Part shown: positions 1 to 13,439 of the stretch, piece after piece
Numbering within the stretch: the first letter of the stretch is position 1
How the letters are laid out: every line of letters begins with the position of its first letter
From: Begonia masoniana
Lineage: Eukaryota; Streptophyta; Magnoliopsida; Cucurbitales; Begoniaceae
Reading direction: 5' to 3'
Length of the DNA: 64,000 nt
Assembly (NCBI GenBank): GCA_022432975.1
Contig: CM039510.1
Span: forward strand, 28,449,201-28,513,200
Position numbers and translations under genes: made by a program
The notes under the pieces: generated by a model
Told to the model about the DNA's origin: nothing
What the model saw: only the letters and a program-made list of their open reading frames with translations
The model's database searches: none

Positions 1-269
1 CGGGATTTCCTTGGGTTGCATCTTTGTCTTTCCTTTTACTTTGTACTCTTATGTGAGAACATATTTGAGATTGTACCTTATTTTGGCATGTAATTAATTT
101 GTTTAGCTAGTACTTCTACTATTGTTTGTACTTTCTATATTTGTTACTTTGAGGAAGTTCTGGATTTGTGTTCAAACTTCCACACTCAGTCTTAGGTTAG
201 ACGGTGGACCTCCCTGAGGTTGATCGTTTAACCTGGCGTTTCTGTTAGGCCCTCTCCTGGGTCGTGACA
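1..269 (+). repeat. 3' end of the 5' LTR of element A
   Basis: This stretch matches 9038-9305 almost base for base, with about 16 differences by eye. It ends in GTCGTGACA and is followed at once by a primer binding site, so it is the end of a 5' LTR whose start lies outside the window. The roughly 6% divergence from its partner suggests an old insertion. Confidence 0.93.
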
Positions 270-278
270 GAAATTTAT

Positions 279-290
279 TGGTATTAGAGC
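279..290 (+). promoter_or_regulatory. Primer binding site of element A (initiator Met tRNA type)
   Basis: TGGTATTAGAGC lies ten bases after the LTR end. It differs by one base from the TGGTATCAGAGC primer site used by many plant Ty3/gypsy and Copia elements, where minus-strand DNA synthesis starts from initiator methionine tRNA. Confidence 0.85.
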
Positions 291-418
291 GCAAGGTTCA
301 ATGACCTCTTAGTGACAAATGTTTGAGAACAAGTATGAGCAGTTAGTAGATTACGAAGGATGAATGATAGATGAAAACACTAATGTGGTACAATCTCATG
401 TTTTTCAGAATTGTAAAG

Positions 419-1386
419 ATGCCACAAAGGAGGAGAGTTCCTCAGAGTTCTGATCAGGACCCTAGCACTATTTCCTCTCTACTGGAGGCTTTGCGAACCT
501 GGTTAGCAGTGCCCAGGCTCCACCTCCTGCTCTAGTTGCCACCCCTGATCCGACCCCTACTTTGACTACCTTCCGTGGAGTACATTTTCAAGATTTTAGC
601 CAGCTTAACCCTCCAACCTTTGTAGGAGGTACTGACACGGCAGAAGCGGAGAACTGGCTTGAGGTCATGGAGCTTAACTTTGAGACTCTCCAGACCCCGG
701 TCGAGTTCAGAGTCTCGATAGCGGCTCATTTTCTGAGGGAGTCTGCTAGGCGTTGGTGGAGTGCCCTCCGCAGGCAAAGTGATGTTGAGGCCATGGGGTG
801 GGAGGAATTTACTTCTCTGTTCTGGGACCAGTTCAGTAGCAGAGAGTACAGGAGTGCCATGACAAGAGCATACTTCGAGCTGGTTCAGGGGTCCATGACA
901 GTGACAAATTATTATAATCATTTTGTCCATTTATTGCCCTATTCCGGTGGAGCCAATGTGGAGGCCCAGGTCCTTAAGTTTCTTCAGGGCTTAAATTTCG
1001 ATATAAAGCGAATTGTGGTAGTGAACTAGTATGACAGTTTGCTCAGGGCGTATGAGGCCGCCCTGAGGATAGAGAGATTGTGCTCCTCAGGGGATAGCAC
1101 TTTCCAGTGAGGGTCAGGTAGCCGGTCTTCAGGGGGAAAGATGACCAAGAAGGACCAGCGACAGGTGTCTGATCATGGTTTCAATGCGACTCACTCCTCG
1201 GGATCTAGTAGCGGATCGTCAGGGGGCAATAGATATTCCCCGTACACTTATCATGCCTGTGGCCGGCCGGGTCATTTCTGGAGACACTGCCCATTACACC
1301 AGCAACCTCAGGAGCAGCCGCGACGACACTCCTTTCATGTCCCCTCGGCTACTGAGTCATTCTCATCGTCGGGCCAACGTCGGTGA
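419..1386 (+). pseudogene. gag: gag of element A (capsid/nucleocapsid), frameshifted
   Basis: The likely start is the ATG at 419, just after a TTTTTCAG that resembles a splice acceptor. The first part reads in one frame (MPQRRRVPQSSDQDPS) and then shifts to another frame that is open over 562-1026. That part carries the Retrotrans_gag core, including residues like WLEVMELNFETLQ and FLRESARRWWSALRRQ. A TAG at 1027 and further stops follow. A zinc knuckle (C-x2[11 protein letters not shown], its first Cys replaced by His in HACGRPGH) lies near 1250-1295. Gag forms the virus-like particle and binds genomic RNA. Two or more frame breaks make it inactive. The family call rests on the gag core and its neighbours. 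Confidence 0.85.
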
Positions 1387-3550
1387 CAGGCCTGACCCAC
1401 TTTTCAGCAGACTCAGTTCCGGACTCCCCAGCGTCGAGCAGAGGATAGGCCGGTCAGTGATACTCCATACCGACCGATTAGGCAGCCCTTTGATAGTAGT
1501 TCCCCTCCCACTTAGCAACAGGGGACAGGTGGACTTCGTGGATCTACCTCCAGAGCCAGCGGCCGTAGTCGCGATTATAAGGTCAAGGGAGCTGCTAGTC
1601 AGTCAGTCATATGCAGTAGACCGGGCCGAGTATTTTCCTGTGCCTGATCAACCGGCAGTTGTGGATGGTACTATTCTCATCTTTCACACTTTTGCTCGGG
1701 TGTTATTTGATACTGGGGCGTCGCATTCTTTTGTTTCTACTAATTTTGCTGAGGTGTTGGGGTTGTCCATCGAAGAGATGGAAACTCCTTTCTTTTTGAA
1801 CACTCCGCTGGGCGACAGGAGTGGAGTTGCCTATATCTGCAGATCAGTTTGTGTGGTGATCACCGATTGTAAGTTCTCAGCCGATCTTATCGTTCTGCCT
1901 ATGAGACAGTTTGAAATCATTCTGGGTTGTGATTGGCTGATGAAGTATCAGGCGATAGTTGATTGCCACTTGAGGCGGGTCACGGTTACCTCGAAGTCTG
2001 GTCGAGTTGTTACCTACCACAGAGGTCCTTGTGTGGGGATAGTGAATTCCCTGTTTCGGGTATGTCTGCGAGGCAAGAGTGGATTGGGACGATATGAAGG
2101 ACTATGGTCGATGGACCTAGAACTTGAGGCTGCGGTACAGGAGAGCGATATTTCTATCGTCAGGGAGTATGATGATGTTTTTCCTGATGAGCTACCGGGT
2201 TTACCTCCAGATCGAGAGATTGAGTTTTGTATTGATCTCGTTCCTGGGTCTACTCCAGTTTCTATTCCTGCCTACAGGATGGCACCCGCCGAATTGGTAG
2301 AGCTGCGTAAGCAGTTAGAGGATCTGCAGAGTAGAGGCTTCATCCGGGAGAGTGCATCGCCTTTGGGCTCTCCCGTTTTATTTGCAAAGAAGGCGGATGG
2401 ATCGTTGAGGTTATGTGTTGATTATCGTAGACTGAACCGGGTTACTGTGAAGAATAAGTGCCCGCTGCCACGTATTGACGACCTCTTTGATCAGCTTGGT
2501 GGTTCACGGTATTTCTCGAAGATTGACTTGAGGACAGGGTATCATCAGGTGAAGATTCGTGAGGAAGATATACCTAAAACTGCATTCCGGACCAGATATG
2601 GGCATTTTGAGTTTTTGGTCCTACCATTCGGGCTTACTAACGCCCCAGCAGTGTTTATGGATCTCATTAATCGGATCTTTTGGCTATATCTCGATCGGTT
2701 TGTGGTAGTCTTCATTGATGATGTCTTGATTTATTCGAAGACTCGTTGGGAACATCGTGAGCATCTCCGCATTGTCCTGCAAACCTTGAGGGAGCACCAG
2801 TTGTATGCGAAGCACAGTAAATGTGATTTTTGGTCTTTTGAGGTAAAGTTCTTGGGCCATATCGTTTTGCGGGATGGTATTTCTGTTGATCCTGCGAAGA
2901 TTAAGGCGATCGTGGATTGGCAGCAACCCAAGAACGTTTCGGAGATTCGTAGTTTCCTCGGGTTAGCAGGATATTATCGGCGCTTTGTATCTAATTTTTC
3001 TTCTATTGCTGCTCCACTTACCAAGCTTACTCGCAAGGACGTGCGGTTTAATTGGGATATCGACTGTCAGAATGCTTTTGAAGAGTTGAAGAGCAAGTTG
3101 ACCAGTGGCCCTATTCTGACGGTTCTCGATGGGAATCTTCCCTATGTGGTGTATACCGACGCCTCCGGGTTTGGTTTGAGGTGTGTATTGATGCAGCAGG
3201 GTAAGGTGGTGGCTTATGCCTCTCGACAGTTGAAGCCCCATGAGCAGAACTACCCTACCCACGACCTCGAGCTCGCTGCCGTCGTCTTTGCTTTGAAGAT
3301 ATGGCGGAGTTATTTATATGGGGTCAGTTTCCAGGTTTTCTTCAATCACAAGAGTCTAAAGTACTTGTTCACTCAGAAGGAACTCAATTTGAGGCAACGC
3401 AGATGGATAGAGTATTTAGAGGATTATGATTTTAGTCTAGAATACCATCCGAGCAAGGCTAATGCAGTTGCTGATGCATTGAGCCGATATCCTCGAGCTT
3501 CTATATCCTACATGATTCTGGATGAGTGGAAGAAGTTTGTGGTGATTTGA
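1387..3550 (+). pseudogene. pol: pol of element A: protease, reverse transcriptase, RNase H
   Basis: One long open frame (1175-3550) holds most of pol. The protease active site is [13 protein letters not shown] (Asp codon at 1709). Reverse transcriptase motifs are [40 protein letters not shown] and the catalytic [10 protein letters not shown] near 2711. RNase H starts with [10 protein letters not shown] near 3150 and [11 protein letters not shown]. The usual third acidic residue in the [13 protein letters not shown] motif is Asn here ([12 protein letters not shown]), which would cripple RNase H. The frame is out of register with gag and closes with TGA at 3548, before the integrase. Motif spelling fits Tekay-like chromoviruses. 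Confidence 0.92.
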
Positions 3551-4285
3551 GATTTTCAGTTGCAGTACCATGATACTGGGAGCCAGACTTTCGTTTACCA
3601 TGTAGTGGCTACACCTTCGATGCTTTCAAGAGTGAGGCAGTTGCAACGGCAAGACGAGGAGCTAGTGGTCAAAGTGAGACAACTTCGAAATGGGGAATAA
3701 CTTGAAGGTTGGTCGGTGAACGCTGATGGGGACCTATTCTATCTTGGTAGGGTGGCGGTTCCCGACATCGCCAACCTGAGGCAAGCTATTTTAGTTGAGG
3801 CTCACAGATCCAGTTTTGCTATTCACCCCGGCAGCACAAAAATGTATCAGGATCTGAAGCGTCAGTATTGGTGGATCGGTATGAAAAGGGAGGTAGCAGA
3901 ATTTGTTGCCAGATGTATGACCTACCAAAGAGTCAAAGCCGATCATTAGCGGCCGACAGGATTGCTCCAGCCATTGCCTATTCCGGAATGAAAATGGGAG
4001 GAGGTTACCATGGATTTTGTTACTCACCTCCGTAGGACTTCCCAGAAGTTGATGCTATATGGGTTATTATGGATCGGTTGACGAAGTCGGCGCATTTCAT
4101 TCCCGTACGGATGACTTTCTCTGTCGCCAAGCTCAGCCGATTATATGTCCAGAAAATTGTTTGTCTTCACGGGGTACCATTGAGCATTGTGTCTGACCAC
4201 GATCCTCGTTTTACTTCGGAGTTTTGGAGAGGATTGCAGAAAGAGCTCGATACGAAGACCCAGTTCAGTACTGCACATCATCCTC
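3551..4285 (+). pseudogene. int: Integrase of element A, zinc finger and first part of catalytic core
   Basis: The H-H-C-C zinc domain is visible at 3716-3949 (HRSSFAIHPGSTKMY, WWIGMKREV, then C-x2-Y instead of C-x2-C in ARCMTYQRVKADH), so one zinc ligand is lost. The core follows: TMDFVTHL holds the first catalytic Asp, and SDHDPRFTSEFW holds the second. Stops occur at about 3698, 3946 and 3990, and a frame change near 4040. The frame then runs into the TAAA microsatellite at HHPQ, just before the expected catalytic Glu. The protein normally inserts cDNA into chromatin; this copy cannot. Confidence 0.88.
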
Positions 4286-7036
<2,751 letters not shown>

Positions 7037-7061
7037 GGCGAATTTCGAGGACAAAATTCAT

Positions 7062-7077
7062 AAAAAGAGGGAAAAGA
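7062..7077 (+). promoter_or_regulatory. Polypurine tract of element A
   Basis: AAAAAGAGGGAAAAGA abuts the TG of the 3' LTR. It is the expected plus-strand primer site. It follows the GAGGACAAAATTC stretch common just upstream of the 3' LTR in plant chromoviruses. Confidence 0.85.
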
Positions 7078-7689
7078 TGTAAAATCCGCCAAATTTTAGT
7101 GTTTTTAAAATTTTCGAATAAAATTTTTGCGAATTTTGAAAATATAAATTTGAGGTCAATTTAAGGGGATTATTCGATAAGAAATGAAATCGAGAAACCG
7201 AACGTTAACGAAACTGAATTGAATATAAAGAATTATTGAAATTAAAAGAATAAATAAATAAATAAATAATTTATTGTTTATTTATTTATTTATATATTTT
7301 TTTTATTAGGTGAATGGATAAGGTTTCCTAATGAAACTAAATCCTTTCAATTTGCCGACAGAAACACCCGAGAAAGAGAGAGAGAGAGAGAGAGAGCCGA
7401 GCAAAGGAGAGAAAATCGTCGAAGCCGGAACAACCTTCGTTCAGTGCGATCTTGGTGTCAAAACGTTCGTCTCGAAGCGTAGATCAACGTTGGCGAAGAG
7501 AGTTTTCGAAGGTAAGCTCTCGATCTCCCGATTTTCGGTTAGGAAGTTTCGGGTTTTAGGTTTTCGTTAGATCTGAATTTTTGGGGGTCGATTCTTGGTG
7601 TTTTTGGCAGGGATTGACTCAAAAAGTGGTTAGAAACGTGTTAGGAGCGATTTTTGGCGAAAAACAGGTTATAAATTTGATTTTTTGTC

Positions 7690-8130
7690 GCGGGTACGCC
7701 GTCGGGTGGTTGCCGGAGCTTCGTCGGCGTTCGGCGACCGACGGTCGAGTCAACTCGACCGTCGGCTGAGTCAACTCGGGCTTTGGGCCGAGTTGACTCA
7801 GGCCCAAGGCTGAGTTGACTCAGGCCCAGGGCCGAGTTGGGCTCGACTTGGTTTGGCCCAGCCCGATCTGGATTCGGGCCAGGCTGGGCCCAAACCCATA
7901 GATTCTGGGCCGGATTTGACTTGGGCCTATCAGGTCGAGTCTGACCCATCCCATCGGGCCGGGTCAACCCAGCCGTTATTTTCTGGCCCGATTCGGTCCG
8001 ACTCGATTAGGTCCGACTCGGACCGAACCAAACCGAGTCAGCCCAATCTGAACCAGACCCGACCAGACCGATCTGGGTTCAACTCAACCCAAAACCGGTC
8101 CGACAGAACCAAATCGGTCCGGTCCGATTA
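7690..8130 (+). repeat. GC-rich degenerate palindrome/minisatellite block in LTR A
   Basis: Short motifs such as CGAGTTGACTC, GAGTCAACTCG, GGCCCA, GGTCCGACTCG and CGGTCCGG recur with many inverted copies. The block is much richer in G+C and CpG than the AT-rich LTR around it. It lies inside intron 1, and the intron-less relative at 44569-46602 does not have it. Confidence 0.8.
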
Positions 8131-8199
8131 GTCAAAGTAAACGTTGACTGTTGACCGTTGACTTTGACCGTTGACAGTTGACTTTTGACCAAAAGTCAA
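8131..8199 (+). promoter_or_regulatory. Cluster of W-box-like TTGAC motifs
   Basis: Within 69 bp there are seven direct TTGAC cores (8144, 8151, 8158, 8164, 8171, 8178, 8185) and two inverted GTCAA cores (8131, 8195). Several extend to TTGACC or TTGACT, the core bound by WRKY transcription factors. The position inside the LTR intron could make it a stress-responsive enhancer, but it may be a by-product of local duplication. Confidence 0.6.
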
Positions 8200-8378
8200 C
8201 CCTAGCCGTTTTTTCCCGTTTTCGCCCCGGTTCGCAATTTATATCGTTTCTGACCCCAATTAGATTTTAACGGGGTTCCTTCCTTGTGTTTGACTCTCAG
8301 ATTCGGAGGAGTTTGCGGAGTTCGAAGCCATTCCTGAGGAGCCACGGTTTACCGAGGATAGGAGGATTCACCATAGAG

Positions 8379-8997
8379 GTATGAGTGATTATACTTACTC
8401 TGTATTACCTAGTCTTGTATGCAGGTATACATCTTAACAGATTCATATTGTTCATTGGTTTTCTGCTGTACCATTTAGAGTTTGATACTGGAGGTAATCG
8501 TCTGACACTCTTAGCTGGGCCCATTCACTGGGAGTATCAGGGAATTTTTCTCAGGTTATGTGGTACTTCCCACACTTGTTTGGAAGGGATTCACCCCCTG
8601 CGAATAAGTGAAAGGATTCACCCCCTGCGAATAGGTGAAGAGATTCACCCCCTGCTAATAGGTGAAGGGATTCACCCCCTGCGAATAGGTGAAGGGATTC
8701 ACCCCCTGCTAATAGGTGAAGGAATTCACCCCCTGCGAATAGGTGAAGGGATCACCCCCTGCTAATAGGTGAAGGGTTCACCCCCTGCGAATAGGTGAAG
8801 GGTTCACCCCCTGCGAATAGGTGAAGTTGATCTGGTCAGTGTCTGGTCGTCGCTAGCACCATCAATCATTCTAAATGAGAAATGCGAAGATAACTAGTAA
8901 TACTGAAACTGGCATGCATGTTTTGACATTGGTATATGTACCATCTTATATTGAGTTGTCACTCATTCAATTACTTTTTTTTTGTTATTCTTTTCAG
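8379..8997 (+). other. Putative intron 2 of the family A LTR
   Basis: The donor is AGAG/GTATGAGT at 8378/8379. The acceptor is a T-rich tract ending TTCTTTTCAG at 8997. The same donor (GTATGAGT) is kept in the relative at 45200, whose acceptor is near 46296. The segment holds the 26/27-bp minisatellite. It is a prediction from splice-site sequence and conservation. Confidence 0.55.
8586..8826 (+). repeat. 26/27-bp minisatellite in LTR A (about nine units)
   Basis: The unit reads GATTCACCCCCTGCGAATAG plus GTGAAG, with two alternating variants (GCGAATAG or GCTAATAG). Its reverse complement is the monomer of the 2.8-kb array at 57285-60071. The short array here probably resembles the ancestral state of that satellite. 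Confidence 0.95.
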
Positions 8998-9329
8998 GTA
9001 AGGGAAGGAAGGGTAAGAAGTGAACCTGATCTGAGTCGGGATTTCCTTGGGTTGCATCTCTGTGTTTCCTTTTACTTTGTACTCTTATGTGAGAACATAT
9101 TTGAGATTATACTTTATTTTGGCATGTAATTAATTTGTTTAGCTAGTACTTCTATTATTGTTTGTACTCTCTATATTTGTTACTTCGAGGAGGTTCTGGA
9201 TTTGTGTTCAAACTTCCGCACTCAGCCATAGGTTAGACGGTGGACCTCCATGAAGTTGATCGTTTAACCTGACGTTTCTGTTAGGCCCTCTTCCGGGTCG
9301 TGACAAGTGATGTCGCTGAAATGGGTTAC

Positions 9330-9880
9330 AGGCATAAGTTTGGATCTGACGAAGTAATGCCACAACTTTGAAGTGCATGACAGAGCCTGGGATCGAAAGG
9401 ATAGCGGCTCATTGTGTTCTGGTGTGGATAGGCGTCATTGGGTCCTTGGGGTGACCATTAATGCCTGAAGGAGATCGTCTTCGAGGGGATTGAATGTCAA
9501 GTACACAATATAATCATCATTATCAATTGAGTTGAGTTCGTAAAAGTTGTTGATCACATCTTGACAAGAATTGACCCACTTTCCTCGCACATAAACTGCA
9601 TAGTTGCAGTGGAAAGCGACGTTAGTGTAGAACTCTCGGACCACTGGTACTACGACAGCTTCTTGATGCTGAACAAATGTGGTATAACCTCACCGGGTGA
9701 TATTAGCTTCGATACCAGGAGAAATACCTTCAGCTTGAAGTCCCTGCTCCCGGATAAGCCCTTTGTTGACCAATTGAATTTGGAACTCCAACGCAGCTTC
9801 TACACAACAAAATTCTTCCTGTCATAGCCGCTCGCTAACGAGGATGAAATCTGAGTGACTTTCTACTTCTTGGGTGCCAT
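9330..9880 (-). pseudogene. Remnant of a putative plant transposon protein domain gene
   Basis: Read on the minus strand, an ATG at 9880 gives MAPKK followed by a stop and several frame changes. The clearest stretch (9435-9644) reads VREFYTNVAFHCNYAVYVRG, KWVNSCQDVINNFYEL. The pattern VREFYxN...VRGKWV...INxFYxL is typical of the plant-only family annotated as putative plant transposon protein (Pfam PF20167-like), often found next to retroelement gag genes. At least three frame breaks make it inactive. The family call is from memory of the motif. The gene abuts the LTR of element A, so it is probably part of the sequence A landed in. Confidence 0.6.
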
Positions 9881-10690
9881 GATAAACCTGCACAATGATC
9901 ACTGAAACAAACTAAAAGGTTGTAAACCATTACCCAAATTTATAATTCCATTCTTGTAAAGCATGACTCTTATTCTTGTCGAAACGCACACCATTACCCA
10001 ACACATGCAATTTTTGTAGCTCAATACTAATCCATTCAAGTATGACTAACATGACATATATAGAGTAAGTAATTAGTACATTGCAACCAAAAGAATAAGC
10101 ATCCACATATAAGGCTCTAAGAAAATATCGAATGTGCACAATTTCATTCCAATTCAATTCAGCAATTGGTACTGCCACATACCAAACAGTAAACAAATAT
10201 GGACATTGACCCACTACAATAAAAAAATTTGCATGCTCTCACAAAATACAGAATAATAAAAGAAACTTCAATTTCCAATTCATCATAAATTGTACCACTT
10301 TCAACGGTGGTGTGGTTTAACTAATGCAGAAAAAGTGTGTGAAGAGAGAGGGACACACCAAGAGTAGCGAGAATGGTCAATGACAGAGGGAGCGTTGTGC
10401 GATGGAGGGCGGCGGCAACTGAGGGAGAGAACCGGACAGAGGGAGAGTTGGTAACGGAGGGAGAGTGGTGCGGCGATAGAGAAAGAGTGGTGCGGCAAAT
10501 GGAGAGTTGCATGAAGTCAGTGCTAACGGAGGAGTGCACGACGGAAAGGAGGTCCCCGATGGAGGGAAAATTGAGTTGTGTGCAGAAAGTTTAGGGAAGA
10601 AAGCCCTAGATTGGTTTCTTTGAGAGTCGCGCTCTGTGGTGCGACTTATCTTGTGTCGTAGCACCAATTATTCTATTATTTTTTTTTATT
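9881..10690. other. Intergenic stretch without a recognised feature
   Basis: The left part is AT-rich. The right part (about 10330-10610) is purine-rich, with many GAGGGAGAG-like words and ORFs of biased composition on both strands. I see no motif of a known protein, RNA gene or repeat family. The segment may be the leader or end of the plant transposon remnant or of the Athila-like relic next to it. Confidence 0.4.
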
Positions 10691-10999
10691 TTTAATTAGG
10701 ACTTGGCACCGCGGCTAGGGTAAATTCAGGCCGCGACGTCGATCTCTCTATTTCTAGTTCAGCTGCAACTCGAATAAATTGAGGTCGTGGCTCTTACACC
10801 TATGTTTGCAGTTGAACCGTGGCTCGAATAATGTGAGTTCGCGGCACCGACGCTTATGTTTTCTATGCTTTTCTCGCGCAGCTTCATAGCCCGTGCAAGG
10901 AAAGGTCTGGCCGCAACTAGGAATTTTTTTTTTCCTTCCTCCTCCAAGGTAGATGGTCTGGCCATCATTCGCCTTGTGTTCAAAGTAATGCTTGATTCA

Positions 11000-11513
11000 C
11001 TGTCCATTTACTTTAAAAATGGTTCCGTCTTTAGTTCGTAATTCAATGGCTCCACGAGGAAAAAAATTTCAATTGTAATTGGACCAGACAATCTTGATTT
11101 AAGTTTACTAAGAAATAGCTTCAATCACAAATTGTAGAGCAAAATTGATTGCTTGGGTGAAATTTCCGATGCATAATTATTTTTCGTGCCATTTTTTTGT
11201 GCGATCTTTGTAGATTTTTGCGTTCTCGTAAGCATTATGGCAAAATTTGTCAATTTCATTAAGTTGTAAAGGTCTGTGCTCGCTAACTGCCTTAAAGTCA
11301 AAGTTCAACTTTTTCATTGTTCAGTATGCTCGATGTCCAAGTTCAACTGGAAGGTGACATGCTTTCCCATAGACTAGTCGATATGGTGACATTTTGATTA
11401 GTGTTTTAAAGGCCGTTCTATATGCCTATAGTGCATCGTCTAATTTTTGTTAACAATCTTTCCTATTAAAGCTAATCGTATTTTCCAAATTTGTTTTATC
11501 TCACGATTGGAAA
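11000..11513 (-). pseudogene. int: Integrase C-terminus of the Athila-like relic
   Basis: Minus-strand translation with frame changes gives pieces matching the end of Athila/Tat integrases: SNREIK at the border with the inserted LTR, a [24 protein letters not shown] stretch in decayed form (KCHHID...[15 protein letters not shown]), then FPRGAIELRTKDGTIFKVNG before a stop near 11005. The first six residues join in sense to the GRQTEF-like end of the integrase piece at 14657, which shows that 11514-14656 is a later insertion. Confidence 0.75.
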
Positions 11514-13439
11514 TGTAACACCCGACCTTTCTGTTCACGAGTTTGTCCTTAAAATATTTTGTATAAATATTTTATCAATATTATGGATGAGATTTTTATT
11601 TAAGAACAATTAATGGATGAAAATAACAAAAAGGGATTCAAACAATAAGAAGAGGAACAGACGAGGGTGAAAATTGAATTATGTAAAGATAAAGGGGGTT
11701 AAATCGAGTTAAGGAAAAGTTTTAAAATATAACTCTCTCTCCTCTTCTTCTTCTTTCTCACGTTACACAAAAACCATCCTTCACCATTTTCATTCTCCTC
11801 CTCCGATCGAAGCTCCGTTTCCGATGCGTTAAGGTAAGCTTCCTTCGGTTTATGTATTATCTAGGTTAGTTGACGTGTATTTAGAGTTTTGAACTGAGTT
11901 TTGAAGCGAGTTTTGAGAAATCCAAAATTCAGAAATTTCTCCCTCCCTAAATTGATGTTTAACTTGGATTTAAGCTTATCTAATGATTTAATGAAGAATT
12001 AAATGGATAGAAGTGTATGTTCGAAGCAAAGATAGGAATTTGTTTATGGAAAACCGAAGAAAAACAGGGCAGTTTGAGATTTTAGATTTCTGGCCTTATT
12101 TCTGATTTCTTTTTTATAAATAGATGATTCTATGTTAAACTAGACATTATACGGTTTCCAATGCAAGTTGAATCGTTAAAAACGAATATAAATCGAGGAA
12201 GTTATGATTGTTTAAGCTTTAGTCTGAAAATTTGGACAAAAACCAAGATGTCGAATGGAAATTGTTGGAATTTGATAGTTGATTAGGTTTAAGTTATTTG
12301 AATTGATTTATACAGTAGTTTGATAAATATTGGACTTTGTTTCAATTTGGTTAGATGATGATGTTTCTGATTGTTATATTGTTAGGTGTTTTCGACTCCA
12401 AGAACGGTGAATAAGTACAGAGATTTCTACGGACTTCAGGTAAGTTCATACTCTGTGTTTGGCCCTTAAGGTCTACATCATGAAGGTACTAGGTTTTATG
12501 TTTTAAGGAGGTACACTGATGGGTAGTTAGGTTAAATGTTATCGCATTACTGGACTATGTTGATGACTTGTCTACATTTACGCTTTGAGGATATGTCTAC
12601 TGTTTATGTTATGCTTATTCACACTATATGTTCATGCATCATGTTTTCAATGAAATCATAAAAAAATTTTATGCACAGGTTTCATGTAAGAAAGATAAGA
12701 AAATGTCATGTAATGTAATGTACTGGTTAAGTTGTGGGACGAGGAATAGCATACAATTCGTCCACTGTAAGCCTTGCGAATCCTTACCGCTGGGTGGGCT
12801 AGGGGGCGGTTAAAACTGTGCGGATCCTGGGACTGACCTGGGCTGGAGGGACACATGTTTTGTTTCTGGTATCTATTCCTCTAGCACGCCCCTTTAACCA
12901 CTCTGTCACTGAAACTAAATGAAACGTAAAGTATGTATCTGTTTTGAAAAGTATCATGCATAGCACGAGCATCGTATATTATTGTTATGATCTTACTGAG
13001 CCTTAGGCTCATTAAATGAACTCCGTGATGTAGGTACTGACTGTAGTGATGAGAACGTAGAGCCTCAGGCTGATGATTTGAAGCAGTTGAGGGGACGAGC
13101 TCATGGGGATTGATTGACGCAGTCTGGAGACGTTGCAAACTATGGGAGTTGTTTCTATCTTTGGATGTATATCTATAGTGTTTTTGGATCGAGTCTAAAC
13201 CATCTTTTGGATAATATGTTTAGTTAGACTTATGTTTAGAAATACTAGATGTATTATGGAGTCGTTTGTGTTTCGTCTGCACGGATATGTTCAGTTTAGA
13301 CGTACCCATGCGGTTTTGTCAAACACTCATTATGTCGATATGGTGACAATGTTACAATTTATGTTTAAAGTGTGAATGTTAGGTTTGTAATGTTTTAAAG
13401 ATGTTTTAGGCAATTAGAGATGAAAGGAAGTTTTTGGTA

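Larger units (their letters stand above)
7512..8300 (+). other. Intron 1 of the family A LTR (GT...AG, 789 bp)
   Basis: The donor is GAAG/GTAAGC at 7511/7512 and the acceptor is TTTGACTCTCAG/A at 8300/8301. The related solo LTR at 44569-46602 runs straight from the equivalent upstream base (45120, TTTTGAAG) to the equivalent downstream base (45121, ATTCAGAGGA) with nothing between. Precise absence at canonical splice borders is best explained by reverse transcription of a spliced RNA. The segment contains the GC-rich block and the W-box cluster. Confidence 0.82.
7078..9305 (+). repeat. 3' LTR of element A (2,228 bp, family A)
   Basis: The LTR starts TGTAAAATCCGCC and ends GTCGTGACA. It holds an AT-rich TATA-like stretch (about 7283-7310), a GA-repeat leader (7372-7397), two intron-like segments (7512-8300 and 8379-8997), a GC-rich palindrome-laden block, a dense TTGAC cluster and a 26/27-bp minisatellite. 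A close relative is the solo LTR at 44569-46602, and a third copy on the other strand begins at 56752. The sequence after the LTR is AGTGA; its TSD partner lies outside the window. Confidence 0.93.

Noticed and set aside
7853..8131. ORF rich in D, S, R and P in the GC-rich LTR block
   Set aside because: It lies in a degenerate repeat inside a predicted intron.
9561..9827. 88-residue plus-strand ORF
   Set aside because: It is antisense to the plant transposon-domain remnant, whose minus-strand motifs are clearer.
10373..10667. Overlapping ORFs on both strands rich in E/R/G or S/P/L
   Set aside because: They come from purine-rich low-complexity sequence with no domain.
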